A stretch of DNA of 64,000 bases, from contig JAGAMN010000063.1 in assembly GCA_017624715.1 (NCBI GenBank), positions 1 to 64,000 of the forward strand, in the 5' to 3' direction. Position 1 is the first letter of the stretch, and every line of letters begins with the position of its first letter. Of the stretch, positions 42,710 to 52,843 are shown in pieces. The notes below the pieces were generated by a model that was not told the origin of the DNA, did no database searches, and saw nothing but the letters and a program-made list of their open reading frames with translations. The stretch comes from Oscillospiraceae bacterium (GTDB lineage: Bacteria; Bacillota; Clostridia; Oscillospirales; Oscillospiraceae). The position numbers were made by a program, and so were the translations under genes.

Positions 42710-43860
42710 TGGTTACTTGTGTCAGCATTCTCGGTTCTACCGGCTCTATCGGCCGGCAAAGCTTGGATATCATCAGCCGCATGCCCATTCGGGTTGCGGC
42801 TTTGACCGCAGGTACGAGCGTTGATCGGATGGCGGAGCAATGCCGCCAGTTTCAGCCGATACTTGCCGTCATGGCAACGGAGCAGGCAGCATTGGAGCTG
42901 AAAGAGAAAATCAAGGATCTGCCTATCCGGGTTTCTTGGGGCGAGGAGGGCCTGATCGAAGCGGCAACCATGGAAAGCGCCGATTGTGTGATCACCGCTG
43001 TGGTTGGCATGCTGGGCTTGAAGCCCACCCTGGCAGCTATTCACGCCGGAAAGCGGATCGGTCTTGCCAATAAGGAAACCTTGGTCTGCGCCGGTGATCT
43101 GGTGATGGCGGAAGCGGAGAATTACGGCACCGAGATCATCCCTGTGGATTCGGAGCATTCTGCCATTTTCCAGTGCCTGATGGGCGTAAAGGATCACAAG
43201 GAGATCCAACGGCTGATTCTGACCTGCTCCGGCGGTCCGTTTTTTGGCATGAATAAGGAGCAGCTGCAACAGGTGACCAAGGCAGATGCCTTGAAGCACC
43301 CCAACTGGAAGATGGGTGCAAAAATTACCATTGACTGTGCTACACTAATGAACAAAGGCCTGGAGGTCATCGAGGCCATGCGGCTTTACCGCCTGCCTTT
43401 GGAACAGGTGGATGTGGTAATCCATCGCCAGAGCATTGTCCACAGCCTTGTGGAATGTGTGGACGGTGCGGTGATGGCGCAGCTGGGCACACCGGATATG
43501 CGCCTGCCCATTCAGTTGGCGCTGACGTATCCTGCCCGGATTGAATGCCCGGTGGATAAGCTGGATCTGACTACCTGTGGGGCACTGACCTTCAGCCAGC
43601 CGGATTTGGAGGCGTTTCCGTGTCTAGCATTGGCACGCTATTGCGCCAAATTGGGCGGTACGGCCTGCCCGGTGATGAATGGCGCCAATGAAGCCGCTGT
43701 AGCTCTGTTCCTGGAGGACAAGATTGGTTTTTACGATATCTACCGGCTGGTTAAGGGCGCAGTGGATGCAGTTCCGTTTATCGAGAAGCCCACCTTGGAG
43801 CAGATTTTGGAGGCTGATCGCCTGGCCCGGGACTATGTAGCCCGGCAAACAGTAATTTGA
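42709..43860 (+). CDS. dxr: 1-deoxy-D-xylulose 5-phosphate reductoisomerase
   Basis: 383 residues. ILGSTGSIGRQSLDII is the NADPH loop; VDSEHSAIFQCL, LTCSGGPFF and KMGAKITIDCATLMNKGLEVIEA are the active-site motifs. It makes MEP from DXP, the committed step of the non-mevalonate route. ATG 42709 shares one base with the cdsA stop (TAATG). Confidence 0.97.
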   Translation: MVTCVSILGSTGSIGRQSLDIISRMPIRVAALTAGTSVDRMAEQCRQFQPILAVMATEQAALELKEKIKDLPIRVSWGEEGLIEAATMESADCVITAVVGMLGLKPTLAAIHAGKRIGLANKETLVCAGDLVMAEAENYGTEIIPVDSEHSAIFQCLMGVKDHKEIQRLILTCSGGPFFGMNKEQLQQVTKADALKHPNWKMGAKITIDCATLMNKGLEVIEAMRLYRLPLEQVDVVIHRQSIVHSLVECVDGAVMAQLGTPDMRLPIQLALTYPARIECPVDKLDLTTCGALTFSQPDLEAFPCLALARYCAKLGGTACPVMNGANEAAVALFLEDKIGFYDIYRLVKGAVDAVPFIEKPTLEQILEADRLARDYVARQTVI

Positions 43861-43873
43861 AACGAGGATTTCT

Positions 43874-44935
43874 ATGAGCATTATCTTTGCGATTTTACTA
43901 TTTAGTGTACTGATTTTTGTCCATGAGCTGGGACATTTTCTGGCAGCCAAAGCGTCCGGAGTGCAGGTCAATGAGTTTTCCCTGTTCATGGGCCCGGCAA
44001 TTTGGAAAAAGCAAAAAGGGGAGACTCTATATTCCATTCGGTGCATCCCCATCGGCGGCTACTGTGCCATGGAAGGCGAGGATTCCGATACGGAGAATCC
44101 CAGATCCTTTCAGAAAGCAGCCTGGTGGAAGCGGCTGATCATCCTGGTTGCCGGTTCCGGCATGAATTTCATCACCGGAATTCTGCTGATGTGCATCGTC
44201 TTTATGCCCGTGCAGCAGGTCGTTCTGCCGGTAATCAGCGGTTTTGAGTCTTACAGTACCGTCAATGGCGCGGATGGCCTGCAGCCGGGAGATACGATTC
44301 TGGAGGTGGACGGGGAGAAGATCTATGTCCAGTCCGATTTTGCTACCATCCTTGCCTTAAATCCCGGTGACTACCATGATATCGTCGTTGAGCGTGACGG
44401 CAAGAAGGTCACATTGAATGATTTTTACCTGGAACGCCACGAGGTGACGGATGACGAGGGAAATTCTCGCCAGATGCTGGGCATGAATTTCACCATAGCG
44501 GATGCTACCTTTGGCATGAAGCTCAAGTATGCTTGGTATCAGACGATTGATACGGTCCGTATCGTGCGGCTGAGCCTGCAGATGCTGCTGTCCGGTCAGG
44601 TAGGACTGCAGGATATGGGCGGCCCGGTGATGATTGTGGATCAGATGTCTCAGGTTGCTGACGCATCGGAAGAGTGGACCGACGCACTGCTGAATATGCT
44701 CTATTACGGTGCATTTTTGGCTATTAACCTGGCTGTGATGAACCTGCTGCCCATCCCTGCCTTGGACGGCGGTCGGGTGGTTGGTTTGCTTTTGACCACT
44801 GCGGTTGAAAAAATCACAAGAAAGAAGATTGACCCCAAGTACGAAGGCTACCTCCATGCAGCCGGCATGATTCTGCTGCTGATACTCATGGCGGTGATCC
44901 TTTTCAAGGACGTATTTACCATTGTAACGAGGTAA
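43874..44935 (+). CDS. rseP: RseP/RasP-type site-2 intramembrane protease
   Basis: 353 residues. First helix has the zinc motif HELGH (H17-E18, H21), the last helices have PALDGGRVVGL with the third ligand Asp. A PDZ domain (about 115-200: LQPGDTILEVDGEKIYVQSDF) lies between. It cleaves membrane-spanning substrates such as anti-sigma factors or signal peptides. ATG 43874 behind GAGGATTTCT. Confidence 0.95.
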   Translation: MSIIFAILLFSVLIFVHELGHFLAAKASGVQVNEFSLFMGPAIWKKQKGETLYSIRCIPIGGYCAMEGEDSDTENPRSFQKAAWWKRLIILVAGSGMNFITGILLMCIVFMPVQQVVLPVISGFESYSTVNGADGLQPGDTILEVDGEKIYVQSDFATILALNPGDYHDIVVERDGKKVTLNDFYLERHEVTDDEGNSRQMLGMNFTIADATFGMKLKYAWYQTIDTVRIVRLSLQMLLSGQVGLQDMGGPVMIVDQMSQVADASEEWTDALLNMLYYGAFLAINLAVMNLLPIPALDGGRVVGLLLTTAVEKITRKKIDPKYEGYLHAAGMILLLILMAVILFKDVFTIVTR

Positions 44936-44939
44936 GTGT

Positions 44940-45977
44940 ATGACCAGACAGATTCATGTTGGAAATGTAGCCATCGGCGGCGGTGCTCCGGTGGTTATCC
45001 AATCCATGCTCAATACCAAAACTACGGATGTAGCAGGCTCTCTAGCACAGATCTGTGCGCTGAAGACCGCCGGCTGTCAGATTGCCCGGCTGTCCGTTCA
45101 AAATATGGAGGCCGCCCGTGGCTTTGCGGAGATCTGCAAGGAAAGTGAATTGCCCCTTGTAGCGGACATCCATTTTGACTATAAGCTGGCTATCGCCGCT
45201 GCCGAAGGCGGCGCTTCCAAGATCCGCATCAACCCCGGCAACATCGGCGGTGAAGATCGGGTCAAGGCGGTTGTAGATGTTTGCAAAGACAAGAATATTC
45301 CCATCCGCATTGGTGTCAACGGAGGTAGTCTGGATAAACGGCTGTTGGAAAAGTATGGCCATCCCACGGCAGAAGCATTGGTGGAGAGTGCTTTTGAGCA
45401 CCTGGAACTGTTGGAAAAACACGGTTTTTATGATACGTGTCTGTCTATGAAATCCTCCACTGTGCCTACCATGGTGGCAGCGGCCCGTCTGTTCCGCAGC
45501 AAATGCGATTACCCCTTGCACATCGGTGTGACGGAGACCGGCCCTGTGAAAATGGGCATGATCAAATCTGCAATGGGCATCGGCGCATTGCTTTTGGACG
45601 GCATCGGCGATACCATCCGTGTCAGCCTCACTGACGATCCGGTGCAGGAAGTGTATGCCGCAAAGGATATTCTGAAGGCTGCAGGTCTGCGCAAGGAAGG
45701 TGTGAATATCATTTCCTGTCCTACCTGCGGGCGTACCCAAATCGATCTGATCGGTCTGGTAAACCGGGTGGATAAAGCATTGAAGGACTGCCAAAAGCCC
45801 ATCACTGTCGCGGTTATGGGTTGCATCGTTAACGGCCCCGGTGAAGCCCGGGAAGCCGACATCGGCATTGCCGGCGGTGATGGATTCGGTATGATCTTTG
45901 AAAAGGGTGTACAGGTGGAAAAACTGCCCTACGATCAACTTTTGGATGCACTGTTAAGAAGAATTGAAGCACTCTAA
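44940..45977 (+). CDS. ispG: (E)-4-hydroxy-3-methylbut-2-enyl-diphosphate synthase
   Basis: 345 residues, the short bacterial form. The N-terminal VQSMLNTKTTDVAGSLAQI TIM barrel is followed by the 4Fe-4S cysteines in SCPTCGRTQIDL and GCIVNGPGEA. It turns MEcPP into HMBPP in the same pathway as dxr. ATG 44940 lies four bases after the rseP stop. Confidence 0.96.
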   Translation: MTRQIHVGNVAIGGGAPVVIQSMLNTKTTDVAGSLAQICALKTAGCQIARLSVQNMEAARGFAEICKESELPLVADIHFDYKLAIAAAEGGASKIRINPGNIGGEDRVKAVVDVCKDKNIPIRIGVNGGSLDKRLLEKYGHPTAEALVESAFEHLELLEKHGFYDTCLSMKSSTVPTMVAAARLFRSKCDYPLHIGVTETGPVKMGMIKSAMGIGALLLDGIGDTIRVSLTDDPVQEVYAAKDILKAAGLRKEGVNIISCPTCGRTQIDLIGLVNRVDKALKDCQKPITVAVMGCIVNGPGEAREADIGIAGGDGFGMIFEKGVQVEKLPYDQLLDALLRRIEAL

Positions 45978-45985
45978 GGAGTCCC

Positions 45986-48900
45986 ATGAAAGAGAAAACG
46001 TTATTCTTGAATATGTTTTCGGACTATGACCCGCCTGAGCCGCTGAAAAGCGCGCTTTCTCAGGCGGTCATTTGTGCTGCAGATTTAGATCCGCAGCTTC
46101 GCATCGTGGATGTATCTTTGGAGTGTCCTGTTTACATACCTCAGAGGCAGTTGGATCAGATCAGTTTGGAGGTTTGCGGTATATACGGCCTGCGGCAGTT
46201 GGGTATTTCCATTGTATTCCCGGCAGATCAGCTGTTTTGCGTCGAAAAAGAAGAACTGCTTGCTATGTTTGTCCGGGAGAACTCTATGACCCGTGGCTCA
46301 TTGGCCGGTGCAAGCTGGGATTGGGAGGAAAATACCCTTGTGATCCGCTTGTTGGGTAACGGCAAGCAGGTGCTGGAAGAAGCAATTCCTGTAATTCGCA
46401 GAGAATTGAGTAGACGCTTTAGTACCAAGGTGGACATTCGCATCGAGGCAGGCCAGGCTTTAGAGGGAAAAGCCCTCTTTGAGGCCATGGAGAAGCTGCG
46501 TCAGGATCAGTTGGTGCAGATTCCGATGCCTGCTGCACCAGCGCCGAAAGCTGCCAAGCAGGAAGCCACACCTGTCAGTGATGCCATTTTCGGCAAGCCC
46601 TTTAAGGGCGATACAACCCCCATGAAAGACTTGCAGCTGGATATGGGCGGTGTTATTGTTGAAGGCCGGGTCTTTGCTGTTGACCATCGTGAACTGAAAA
46701 AGCGCAATGCCTGGGTCATCAGCTTTGATGTGACGGATCATACCGGTTCTGTCCGTGTCAAAAGCTTTATGGAAAATACCAAGGCAAAGCCCTTGCTGGA
46801 GCAGATCAGCGTCGGTTCTGTGGTACGGATCCGGGGCGATCTTTCTATGGATAAATATGACAATGAGATTGTTTTGAAGCCCTATGCGGTGATGCCTGGT
46901 TCCATGCCTAAGCGGAAGGACACCGCCGACGGCATGAAGCGTGTAGAGCTGCATCTGCATACCACCATGAGCAGCATGGATGCTCTGACCGATACCAAGG
47001 CAGCGGTCAAGCAGGCGGCTGCTTGGGGGCACCGGGCTGTTGCTATCACCGATCATGGTTGCGCCCACTCTTTTCCAGATGCCATGCATGCTGTGGAGGG
47101 CAAGGGCGCTGCAAAGGTCGCAGGTACGGACGAGACGATCAAGGTTCTTTACGGCTGCGAAGGCTACTTCGTAAACGACGTGGAGGGCCGTGAGATCGTG
47201 GTTGGTCAGCAGGATACGCCCTTTGACGGGGAATATGTTGCATTCGACCTGGAAACCACCGGTTTGTCCGCGGATAATGACCGAATTATCGAAATCGGCG
47301 CAGTTTTATTTCGGGATGGCAAGGAAACAGAGCGTTTCCAGACCTTTGTGGATCCCGGTCGAAAGCTGGAGCAGAAGATCGTGGAACTGACCGGCATTAC
47401 TGATAATATGCTGGTGGGTGCTCCAAAGATCGAGGAAGTCCTGCCCCAGTTCCTTCAGTTTGTAGGCGGCCGTGTGGTGGTTGCCCATAATGCGAAATTC
47501 GATACATCCTTTATCCGGGCTGCCTGCCGGGAACAGGGGATTACGTATGAACTGACTTCTGTGGATACCCTGTCCCTTTCTCAGCAGCTGATGCCACAAA
47601 TGAATAAATTTAAGCTTGATGTGATTGCCAAAGCTTTGAAGCTGCCGGGCTTTAACCATCATCGAGCAGCGGATGATGCCAATATCTGTGGTCAGATCAT
47701 GGCAAAATTCATGAAAATGCTGGAAGAGAAGGGCTTTTCCACTATCCAGCAGGTCAACCTGGGGCTTGGTAGAAAACGAGCCAAGGGTGTGATCTTCTCT
47801 GCAAGACCGTACCATATCCTGGTTTTTGCAAAGAACCAGCAGGGTCTGCGAAATCTTTACCACCTGATTTCGGATTCTAACCTGGAATACTTCAAAAAGA
47901 CTCCCAGAATGCCTAAATCTCTACTGATGGAGCTTCGGGAGGGGTTAATTATCGGCTCTGCCTGTGAGGCCGGCGAGCTGTTCCAGGCAATTTTGGAAGG
48001 AAAGAATGAGGATGAACTGAGGCGGATCGCTTCTTTCTACGATTTCCTGGAGATTCAGCCTCTTTCAAACAACCGGTTTATGCTGGAAAAGGGCTTAGCC
48101 AAGGATGAAGAGCAGCTGCGTGAATATAACCGCATTGTTGTTCGGCTTGGTGAAGCATTAGGCAAGCCTGTTGTCGCTACCGGTGATGTCCACTTCCTAA
48201 ACCCGGAGGACGAAATCTTCCGCCACATTCTGCTGGCGACCAAAGGTTTCGAGGACGCGGATAAGGATAATCCCTTGTATTTCCGCACCACCGACGAAAT
48301 GCTGAAGGAATTTGCCTACCTGGGCGAAGAAAAGGCCTATGAGGTTGTCGTCACCAATACCAACCTCATTGCCGATATGTGCGAAAATGTCCGCCCCGTG
48401 CCCCACAATCTGTTCGCCCCCAGTATTGAAAACTCGGTGGAGGATCTGAAAAACCTGGTCTACACCAAATTTCACCGGCTCTACGGTGAAAATCCGCCGG
48501 AACTGATGGTCAAGCGTGTAGAAACAGAGCTCAATGACATCATCTCCAGTCACTACGACGTGATCTATATGTCCGCCCAGAAGTTGGTTCAGAATTCCCT
48601 GGAGCACGGCTACCTGGTCGGCTCCCGTGGATCTGTTGGTTCGTCCATCGTTGCCTATATGTCCGGTATCACGGAGGTTAATTCCTTCCCGCCCCACTAC
48701 CGCTGTCCCAACCCTTCCTGTAAGCATACCATCCTGGATGTACCAAAGGGCTTTAACTGCGGCGCGGACTTGCCGGATGCGGTTTGCCCTAAGTGCGGAA
48801 CCCAGCTGGAAAAGGATGGCTTTAACATTCCCTTCGAAACATTCCTTGGCTTCGGCGGTGATAAAGTGCCGGATATCGACCTGAACTTCTCCGGTGAATA

Positions 48901-50296
48901 TCAGGCCAATGCCCACGCATACTGTATCGAAATGTTCGGAAAATCCCATGTTTTCCGGGCAGGAACCATCGGTACGGTGGCAGAAAAGACGGCTTTCGGC
49001 TATGTGAAGAAGTACATGGAAGAGCACGGCAAATCCGCCGGTGCGGCGGAAATGAACCGCCTTGCCAGCGGCTGCGTGGGCGTGCGGCGCACCACCGGTC
49101 AGCACCCCGGCGGTCTGGTGGTCATTCCCCAGGAAAATGAGATTTGGGATTTCTGCCCGGTGCAGCACCCGGCTGATGCGGAGGACTCCGACCAGATCAC
49201 CACCCATTTTGAATACCACTCCATGGAGGAAAACCTCCTGAAGCTGGATATGCTGGGCCATGACGACCCCACCATGATCCGTATGATGGAGGATATGACC
49301 GGTGTGGATGCCAAAACCATACCCCTGGACGATAAGAATACCATGTCCATCTTTACTTCCTCCAAGGTGCTGGGCTATGAAAATGATCCCTTGCTAGGTC
49401 CTACAGGCGCAGTTGCCGTTCCCGAATTTAACACCCGGTTTACCCGTGAAGTATTGCTGGATACCATGCCCACCAAGTTCGACTTCCTGGTGCGGATCTC
49501 CGGCTATACTCATGGCACCGATGTGTGGCTGGGTAACGCCAAGGATCTGATCACCTCCAAGACTACCACCGTGGACGGCACCATCGGCTGTCGTGACGAT
49601 ATTATGATCTACCTGATCTCTTGTGGCTTGCCGGAGAAGAGGGCGTTTAAGATCATGGAATCTGTCCGTAAGGGCAGAGGCCTGCCCGATGGCGCGGAGG
49701 AGGAAATGAAAGCCGCCGGCGTGCCGGATTGGTATATCACTTCTTGCAAGAAGATCAAGTATCTGTTCCCCAAGGCCCACGCGGTTGCCTACGTTATGAT
49801 GGCTTTCCGCATCGCCTGGTTTAAGGTGTATCATCCCCTGGCTTTTTACGCGGCCTATTTCTACCGCAGAAGCCAAAAGGGCGGTTTTGACGCGGTGATG
49901 ATGACCCAGGGTATGGATACCGTCAATGCCCACATCGCCGCCATCGACGGCAACGACGATGCCACTGCCAAGGACGAAGACCTGCTGACTACCCTGGAAG
50001 TGGTCTATGAGTATTATCTCCGGGGCTTTGAGTTCCTGCCCATCGATATTTATGAGAGCCATGCCACCAAATTCCTGATCAAGGACGGCAAGCTTCTGCC
50101 GCCTTTTGTGTCTATTTCAGGTTTGGGCGAAAGCGCGGCTTGGGATATCATGGAGGGCAGAAAGGGTAGGCAGTTCCTGTCTGTTGAGGAGTTCTCCGCT
50201 GCCTGCCCCAAGGTTTCCAAGACCCACATTCAAATGCTGAAAGAGGCCGGTGCCTTCGGCGACCTGCCGGACACCAGCCAGGTCAGCTTGTTCTGA
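45986..50296 (+). CDS. polC: DNA polymerase III alpha subunit, gram-positive type
   Basis: 1436 residues, the PolC length. Order of parts: N-terminal domain, OB fold (about 220-305, IVEGRVFAVDHRELKKRN), PHP domain (KRVELHLHTTMSSMDALTD), inserted DnaQ-type proofreading exonuclease (YVAFDLETTGLSADNDRIIEIGAV), then the polymerase (GSRGSVGSSIVAYMSGITEVN; PDIDLNFSGEYQANAHAYC). A zinc-finger CPNPSC...CPKCG segment (about 905-935) is present. It replicates the leading strand in low-GC Gram-positives. ATG 45986 after AAGGAGTCCC. Confidence 0.97.
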   Translation: MKEKTLFLNMFSDYDPPEPLKSALSQAVICAADLDPQLRIVDVSLECPVYIPQRQLDQISLEVCGIYGLRQLGISIVFPADQLFCVEKEELLAMFVRENSMTRGSLAGASWDWEENTLVIRLLGNGKQVLEEAIPVIRRELSRRFSTKVDIRIEAGQALEGKALFEAMEKLRQDQLVQIPMPAAPAPKAAKQEATPVSDAIFGKPFKGDTTPMKDLQLDMGGVIVEGRVFAVDHRELKKRNAWVISFDVTDHTGSVRVKSFMENTKAKPLLEQISVGSVVRIRGDLSMDKYDNEIVLKPYAVMPGSMPKRKDTADGMKRVELHLHTTMSSMDALTDTKAAVKQAAAWGHRAVAITDHGCAHSFPDAMHAVEGKGAAKVAGTDETIKVLYGCEGYFVNDVEGREIVVGQQDTPFDGEYVAFDLETTGLSADNDRIIEIGAVLFRDGKETERFQTFVDPGRKLEQKIVELTGITDNMLVGAPKIEEVLPQFLQFVGGRVVVAHNAKFDTSFIRAACREQGITYELTSVDTLSLSQQLMPQMNKFKLDVIAKALKLPGFNHHRAADDANICGQIMAKFMKMLEEKGFSTIQQVNLGLGRKRAKGVIFSARPYHILVFAKNQQGLRNLYHLISDSNLEYFKKTPRMPKSLLMELREGLIIGSACEAGELFQAILEGKNEDELRRIASFYDFLEIQPLSNNRFMLEKGLAKDEEQLREYNRIVVRLGEALGKPVVATGDVHFLNPEDEIFRHILLATKGFEDADKDNPLYFRTTDEMLKEFAYLGEEKAYEVVVTNTNLIADMCENVRPVPHNLFAPSIENSVEDLKNLVYTKFHRLYGENPPELMVKRVETELNDIISSHYDVIYMSAQKLVQNSLEHGYLVGSRGSVGSSIVAYMSGITEVNSFPPHYRCPNPSCKHTILDVPKGFNCGADLPDAVCPKCGTQLEKDGFNIPFETFLGFGGDKVPDIDLNFSGEYQANAHAYCIEMFGKSHVFRAGTIGTVAEKTAFGYVKKYMEEHGKSAGAAEMNRLASGCVGVRRTTGQHPGGLVVIPQENEIWDFCPVQHPADAEDSDQITTHFEYHSMEENLLKLDMLGHDDPTMIRMMEDMTGVDAKTIPLDDKNTMSIFTSSKVLGYENDPLLGPTGAVAVPEFNTRFTREVLLDTMPTKFDFLVRISGYTHGTDVWLGNAKDLITSKTTTVDGTIGCRDDIMIYLISCGLPEKRAFKIMESVRKGRGLPDGAEEEMKAAGVPDWYITSCKKIKYLFPKAHAVAYVMMAFRIAWFKVYHPLAFYAAYFYRRSQKGGFDAVMMTQGMDTVNAHIAAIDGNDDATAKDEDLLTTLEVVYEYYLRGFEFLPIDIYESHATKFLIKDGKLLPPFVSISGLGESAAWDIMEGRKGRQFLSVEEFSAACPKVSKTHIQMLKEAGAFGDLPDTSQVSLF

Positions 50297-50304
50297 GACA
50301 CAGC

Positions 50305-50333
50305 TTGCAAAATGTTTCAAATTATGCTATAAT
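50305..50333 (+). promoter_or_regulatory. Promoter of the nucleoside phosphorylase gene
   Basis: TTGCAA, 17 bp, TATAAT, 32 bases before ATG 50366. Confidence 0.88.
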
Positions 50334-50365
50334 CAACCCATCTTTTGAATTGGAGGGATCCTTTT

Positions 50366-51133
50366 ATGCAGGATACCGGCAGACAATTTCACATCCACTG
50401 TGTACCCGGCGATGTAGGCCGTTATGTATTTTTACCCGGCGACCCCGGCCGCTGCGAGAGCATTGCTGCGCTGTTTGATAACCCTGTACATATCGGCATG
50501 AACCGGGAGTACAATATTTACACCGGCACGCTGCTGGGCCAGAAGGTCTCCGTTTGCTCCACCGGCATCGGCGGCCCCTCTGCATCTATTGCTATGGAAG
50601 AGTTAGCAGCCATTGGCGCGGATACCTTCATTCGCATCGGTACCTGCGGCGGCATCGCTTTGGATGTCTGCCCCGGCGATGTGGTGGTGGCCAGCGGCGC
50701 AATTCGTTATGAGCATACCTCTTTGGAGTATGCCCCTATTGAATTCCCCGCGGTTGCAGACTTTGACATTACCGCTGCTCTGAAGGCCGCCTCTCAGGAC
50801 TTGGGATTTGGTACCCATGTGGGTGTTGTCCAGTGCAAGGACGCTTTTTACGGCCAGCATAGCCCTGAGAAGTCCCCTGTATACTACGACCTGCTGCAGA
50901 AGTGGGAAAGCTGGAAGCGTCTGGGCGTCAAGGCCAGTGAAATGGAATCTGCCGCCCTGTTCGTTGTGGCCGCGGCCCTGGGCGTCCGGTGCGGTAGCTG
51001 CTTCCATGTGATCTGGAACCAGGAGCGGGAAAAGGCGGGCCTCGATATGTCCATGACGGAGGATACCTCCGGTGCGATCAAAGTCGGCATCGAAGCCATG
51101 AAGCGGATCATCGCCGCAGACCTTGCTAAATGA
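50366..51133 (+). CDS. udp: Uridine phosphorylase-like nucleoside phosphorylase
   Basis: 255 residues. [49 protein letters not shown] and [21 protein letters not shown] match the UdP branch of PNP_UDP enzymes. It splits uridine (possibly other nucleosides) with phosphate for salvage. ATG 50366 behind GGAGGGATCCTTTT; the upstream part of the frame overlaps the promoter. Confidence 0.9.
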   Translation: MQDTGRQFHIHCVPGDVGRYVFLPGDPGRCESIAALFDNPVHIGMNREYNIYTGTLLGQKVSVCSTGIGGPSASIAMEELAAIGADTFIRIGTCGGIALDVCPGDVVVASGAIRYEHTSLEYAPIEFPAVADFDITAALKAASQDLGFGTHVGVVQCKDAFYGQHSPEKSPVYYDLLQKWESWKRLGVKASEMESAALFVVAAALGVRCGSCFHVIWNQEREKAGLDMSMTEDTSGAIKVGIEAMKRIIAADLAK

Positions 51134-51134
51134 C

Positions 51135-51170
51135 AAAAGGAGTATGTTGTACGCAACATACTCCTTTTTC
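51135..51170 (+). terminator. Terminator of the phosphorylase gene
   Basis: AAAAGGAGTATGTTG pairs with CAACATACTCCTTTT (15 bp) with a TACG loop and T-run. Confidence 0.92.
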
Positions 51171-51189
51171 GTTATCAACCGGCAATGTG

Positions 51190-51218
51190 TTGACAACCAA
51201 TATCCTCTGTGTTATGAT
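51190..51218 (+). promoter_or_regulatory. Promoter of the GNAT gene
   Basis: TTGACA, 17 bp, TATGAT, followed by AGGAGG close to ATG 51250. Confidence 0.88.
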
Positions 51219-51249
51219 TCTGAAAATCTCAAAAATAGGAGGATAATAT

Positions 51250-51732
51250 ATGATACGCGAAATGGAACGAAGTGACATCCCTGCTTGTGTTGATGTCATC
51301 AGAGCAGCATTTGCAACAGTCGCGGATGAGTTCGGTATTACTGCCGAGAACGCACCCAGATTCACTGCATTTGCAACGGATAAGATGCGCATTGAATGGC
51401 ATTTTCTCCACGAAAAACGCCCTATGTTTGTCTATATGATGGATGGACAAATTGTTGGTTATTATTCTCTTATGATGATGGAGAATAATGCGTGTGAGTT
51501 AAACAATTTATGTGTGCTGCCTGCCTATCGGCATAATGGCATCGGCGCACAGCTTTTGCAGCATGCATTCCAATACGCAAAGGTGCAGAATTGCAAAGTA
51601 ATGAATATCGGCATTGTGGAAGAAAATCAGGTTCTTCGCAAGTGGTACGAAAGTTTCGGCTTTGTTCACACAGGTACAAAAAAGGTTGACTTCTTTCCCT
51701 TTACCTGCGGATATTTGGTACGACAGGTATAA
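51250..51732 (+). CDS. GNAT-family acetyltransferase
   Basis: 160 residues. IREMERSDIPACVDVIRAAFATVAD opens the fold, NACELNNLCVLPAYRHNGIGAQLLQHAFQYAK is the acetyl-CoA site (R/Q-x-x-G-x-G/A as RHNGIG), and LRKWYESFGFVHTGTKKV ends it. Substrate unknown, small molecule or protein. ATG 51250 behind ATAGGAGGATAATAT. The stop codon uses the first bases of a repeat element. Confidence 0.9.
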   Translation: MIREMERSDIPACVDVIRAAFATVADEFGITAENAPRFTAFATDKMRIEWHFLHEKRPMFVYMMDGQIVGYYSLMMMENNACELNNLCVLPAYRHNGIGAQLLQHAFQYAKVQNCKVMNIGIVEENQVLRKWYESFGFVHTGTKKVDFFPFTCGYLVRQV

Positions 51733-51857
51733 AAAGGCTCCCTTGTGTAAAGGGAGCTGGCTGCCCGAAAGGGCAGACTGAGGGATTGTCTTACTTTACA
51801 ACCCCTCCGAGCAGGCTTGTGCCTGCCCACCTCCCCTTACACAGGGGAGGCTTTTTT
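51731..51857. repeat. MITE-like 127-bp element with imperfect terminal inverted repeats
   Basis: The left end AAAAAGGCTCCCTTGTGTAA and the right end, read inverted, AAAAAAGCCTCCCCTGTGTAA, are close matches. Four internal hairpins are visible: GCTCCCTT/AAGGGAGC, CTGCCC/GGGCAG, GCAGGC/GCCTGC and CCTCCCCT/AGGGGAGG. The middle contains GACTGAGGGATTG. I associate this pattern with repeats in gut Clostridia. It separates two convergent genes and also looks like a terminator for both. Confidence 0.85.
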
Positions 51858-52739
51858 CGTCTTAATAGGAATTTGGGAAAGAATTACCGCGGCGAATACC
51901 AATACGCAACCCAAAAGTTCCGTTGCGGACATCTGTTCATTCAAAATTATCCAGCCGAAAATGGCCGCAAACACAGACTCCAAGCTCATAATCAGCGATG
52001 CCGGGGCGGGATCCAAATGCTTTTGACCGATAATTTGCAGGGAGTATGCCGCGCCCATGGAAAGGAAGCCTGCGTGGTACATAGGGAGCATGGCTGCCCC
52101 AATACCGTCCATTGTTGGTGTTTCTGTGCAGAACATGATGATAGCTGATCCAATGCCGCAAAGACCGGCCTGCAGGCAATTTAAGCGCAGGGGATCTACC
52201 GTGGGTGCAAAATGATCTACAAAGAGAATCTGTACCGCAAATGCCACGGCACAACCGAGCAGCAGCAGGTCGCCGGTGGCAATGGTCATGTTACCGTTCC
52301 AGCTGAGGAAATACAGACCAACCATGCCAAGCACCACGCAGACCGGGATCATAGAGGAGGGGCGGCGCTTAATAAACAGACCTAAGATAGGCACAAACAG
52401 GATGTACATGGCAGTCAGGAAACCGGCTTTTCCGGCATCCGTCCAAATCAGGGCTACCTGCTGCAAATTGACGGCAGCGCAAAGTGGAATGGCGCAGCAG
52501 ATGCCGGCCAGCCACAGCCGCTTGTCGCAAAACCGGGAAAGAAATGTTTTGCCGTCCTGTTTCTTGCGGTCAAACAGCCAAATGAAAGGCAGCAATCCCA
52601 ATGCCGCCATAGCGCATCGAATGGCCTGGAAGGTATAGGGGCCGATATGATCCATACCCACAGACTGGGATACAAAGGCCGAGCCCCAAATGATCGTTGC
52701 AAGCAGCAGAAATATGCTGCCGCTGAGTCGCTTTTTCAT
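51837..52739 (-). CDS. EamA/DMT-family transporter
   Basis: 300 residues, ten membrane helices in two EamA halves. IFLLLATIIWGSAFVSQ starts the first, GDLLLLGCAVAFAVQILFVDHFA the second; LIMSLESVFAAIFGWIILNEQMSATELLGCVLVF is the typical end. It probably exports metabolites or takes them up; substrate unknown. The last codons (KKASPV then TAA) lie within the neighbouring repeat element. Start 52739 has only a weak site (CGGTGA). Confidence 0.9.
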   Translation of the reverse strand: MKKRLSGSIFLLLATIIWGSAFVSQSVGMDHIGPYTFQAIRCAMAALGLLPFIWLFDRKKQDGKTFLSRFCDKRLWLAGICCAIPLCAAVNLQQVALIWTDAGKAGFLTAMYILFVPILGLFIKRRPSSMIPVCVVLGMVGLYFLSWNGNMTIATGDLLLLGCAVAFAVQILFVDHFAPTVDPLRLNCLQAGLCGIGSAIIMFCTETPTMDGIGAAMLPMYHAGFLSMGAAYSLQIIGQKHLDPAPASLIMSLESVFAAIFGWIILNEQMSATELLGCVLVFAAVILSQIPIKTKKASPV

Positions 52740-52785
52740 ATTATCACCGGGGGTAATTTATCATATTATGAAGCAAAAAGCAAGA

Positions 52786-52814
52786 TTGCAATTTATGATA
52801 GCAGATGCTATAAT
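52786..52814 (+). promoter_or_regulatory. Promoter of pepF
   Basis: TTGCAA, 17 bp, TATAAT, 30 bases before ATG 52844. Confidence 0.88.
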
Positions 52815-52843
52815 GAGTCCATCAATTCTTTTGGAGGTAAATT

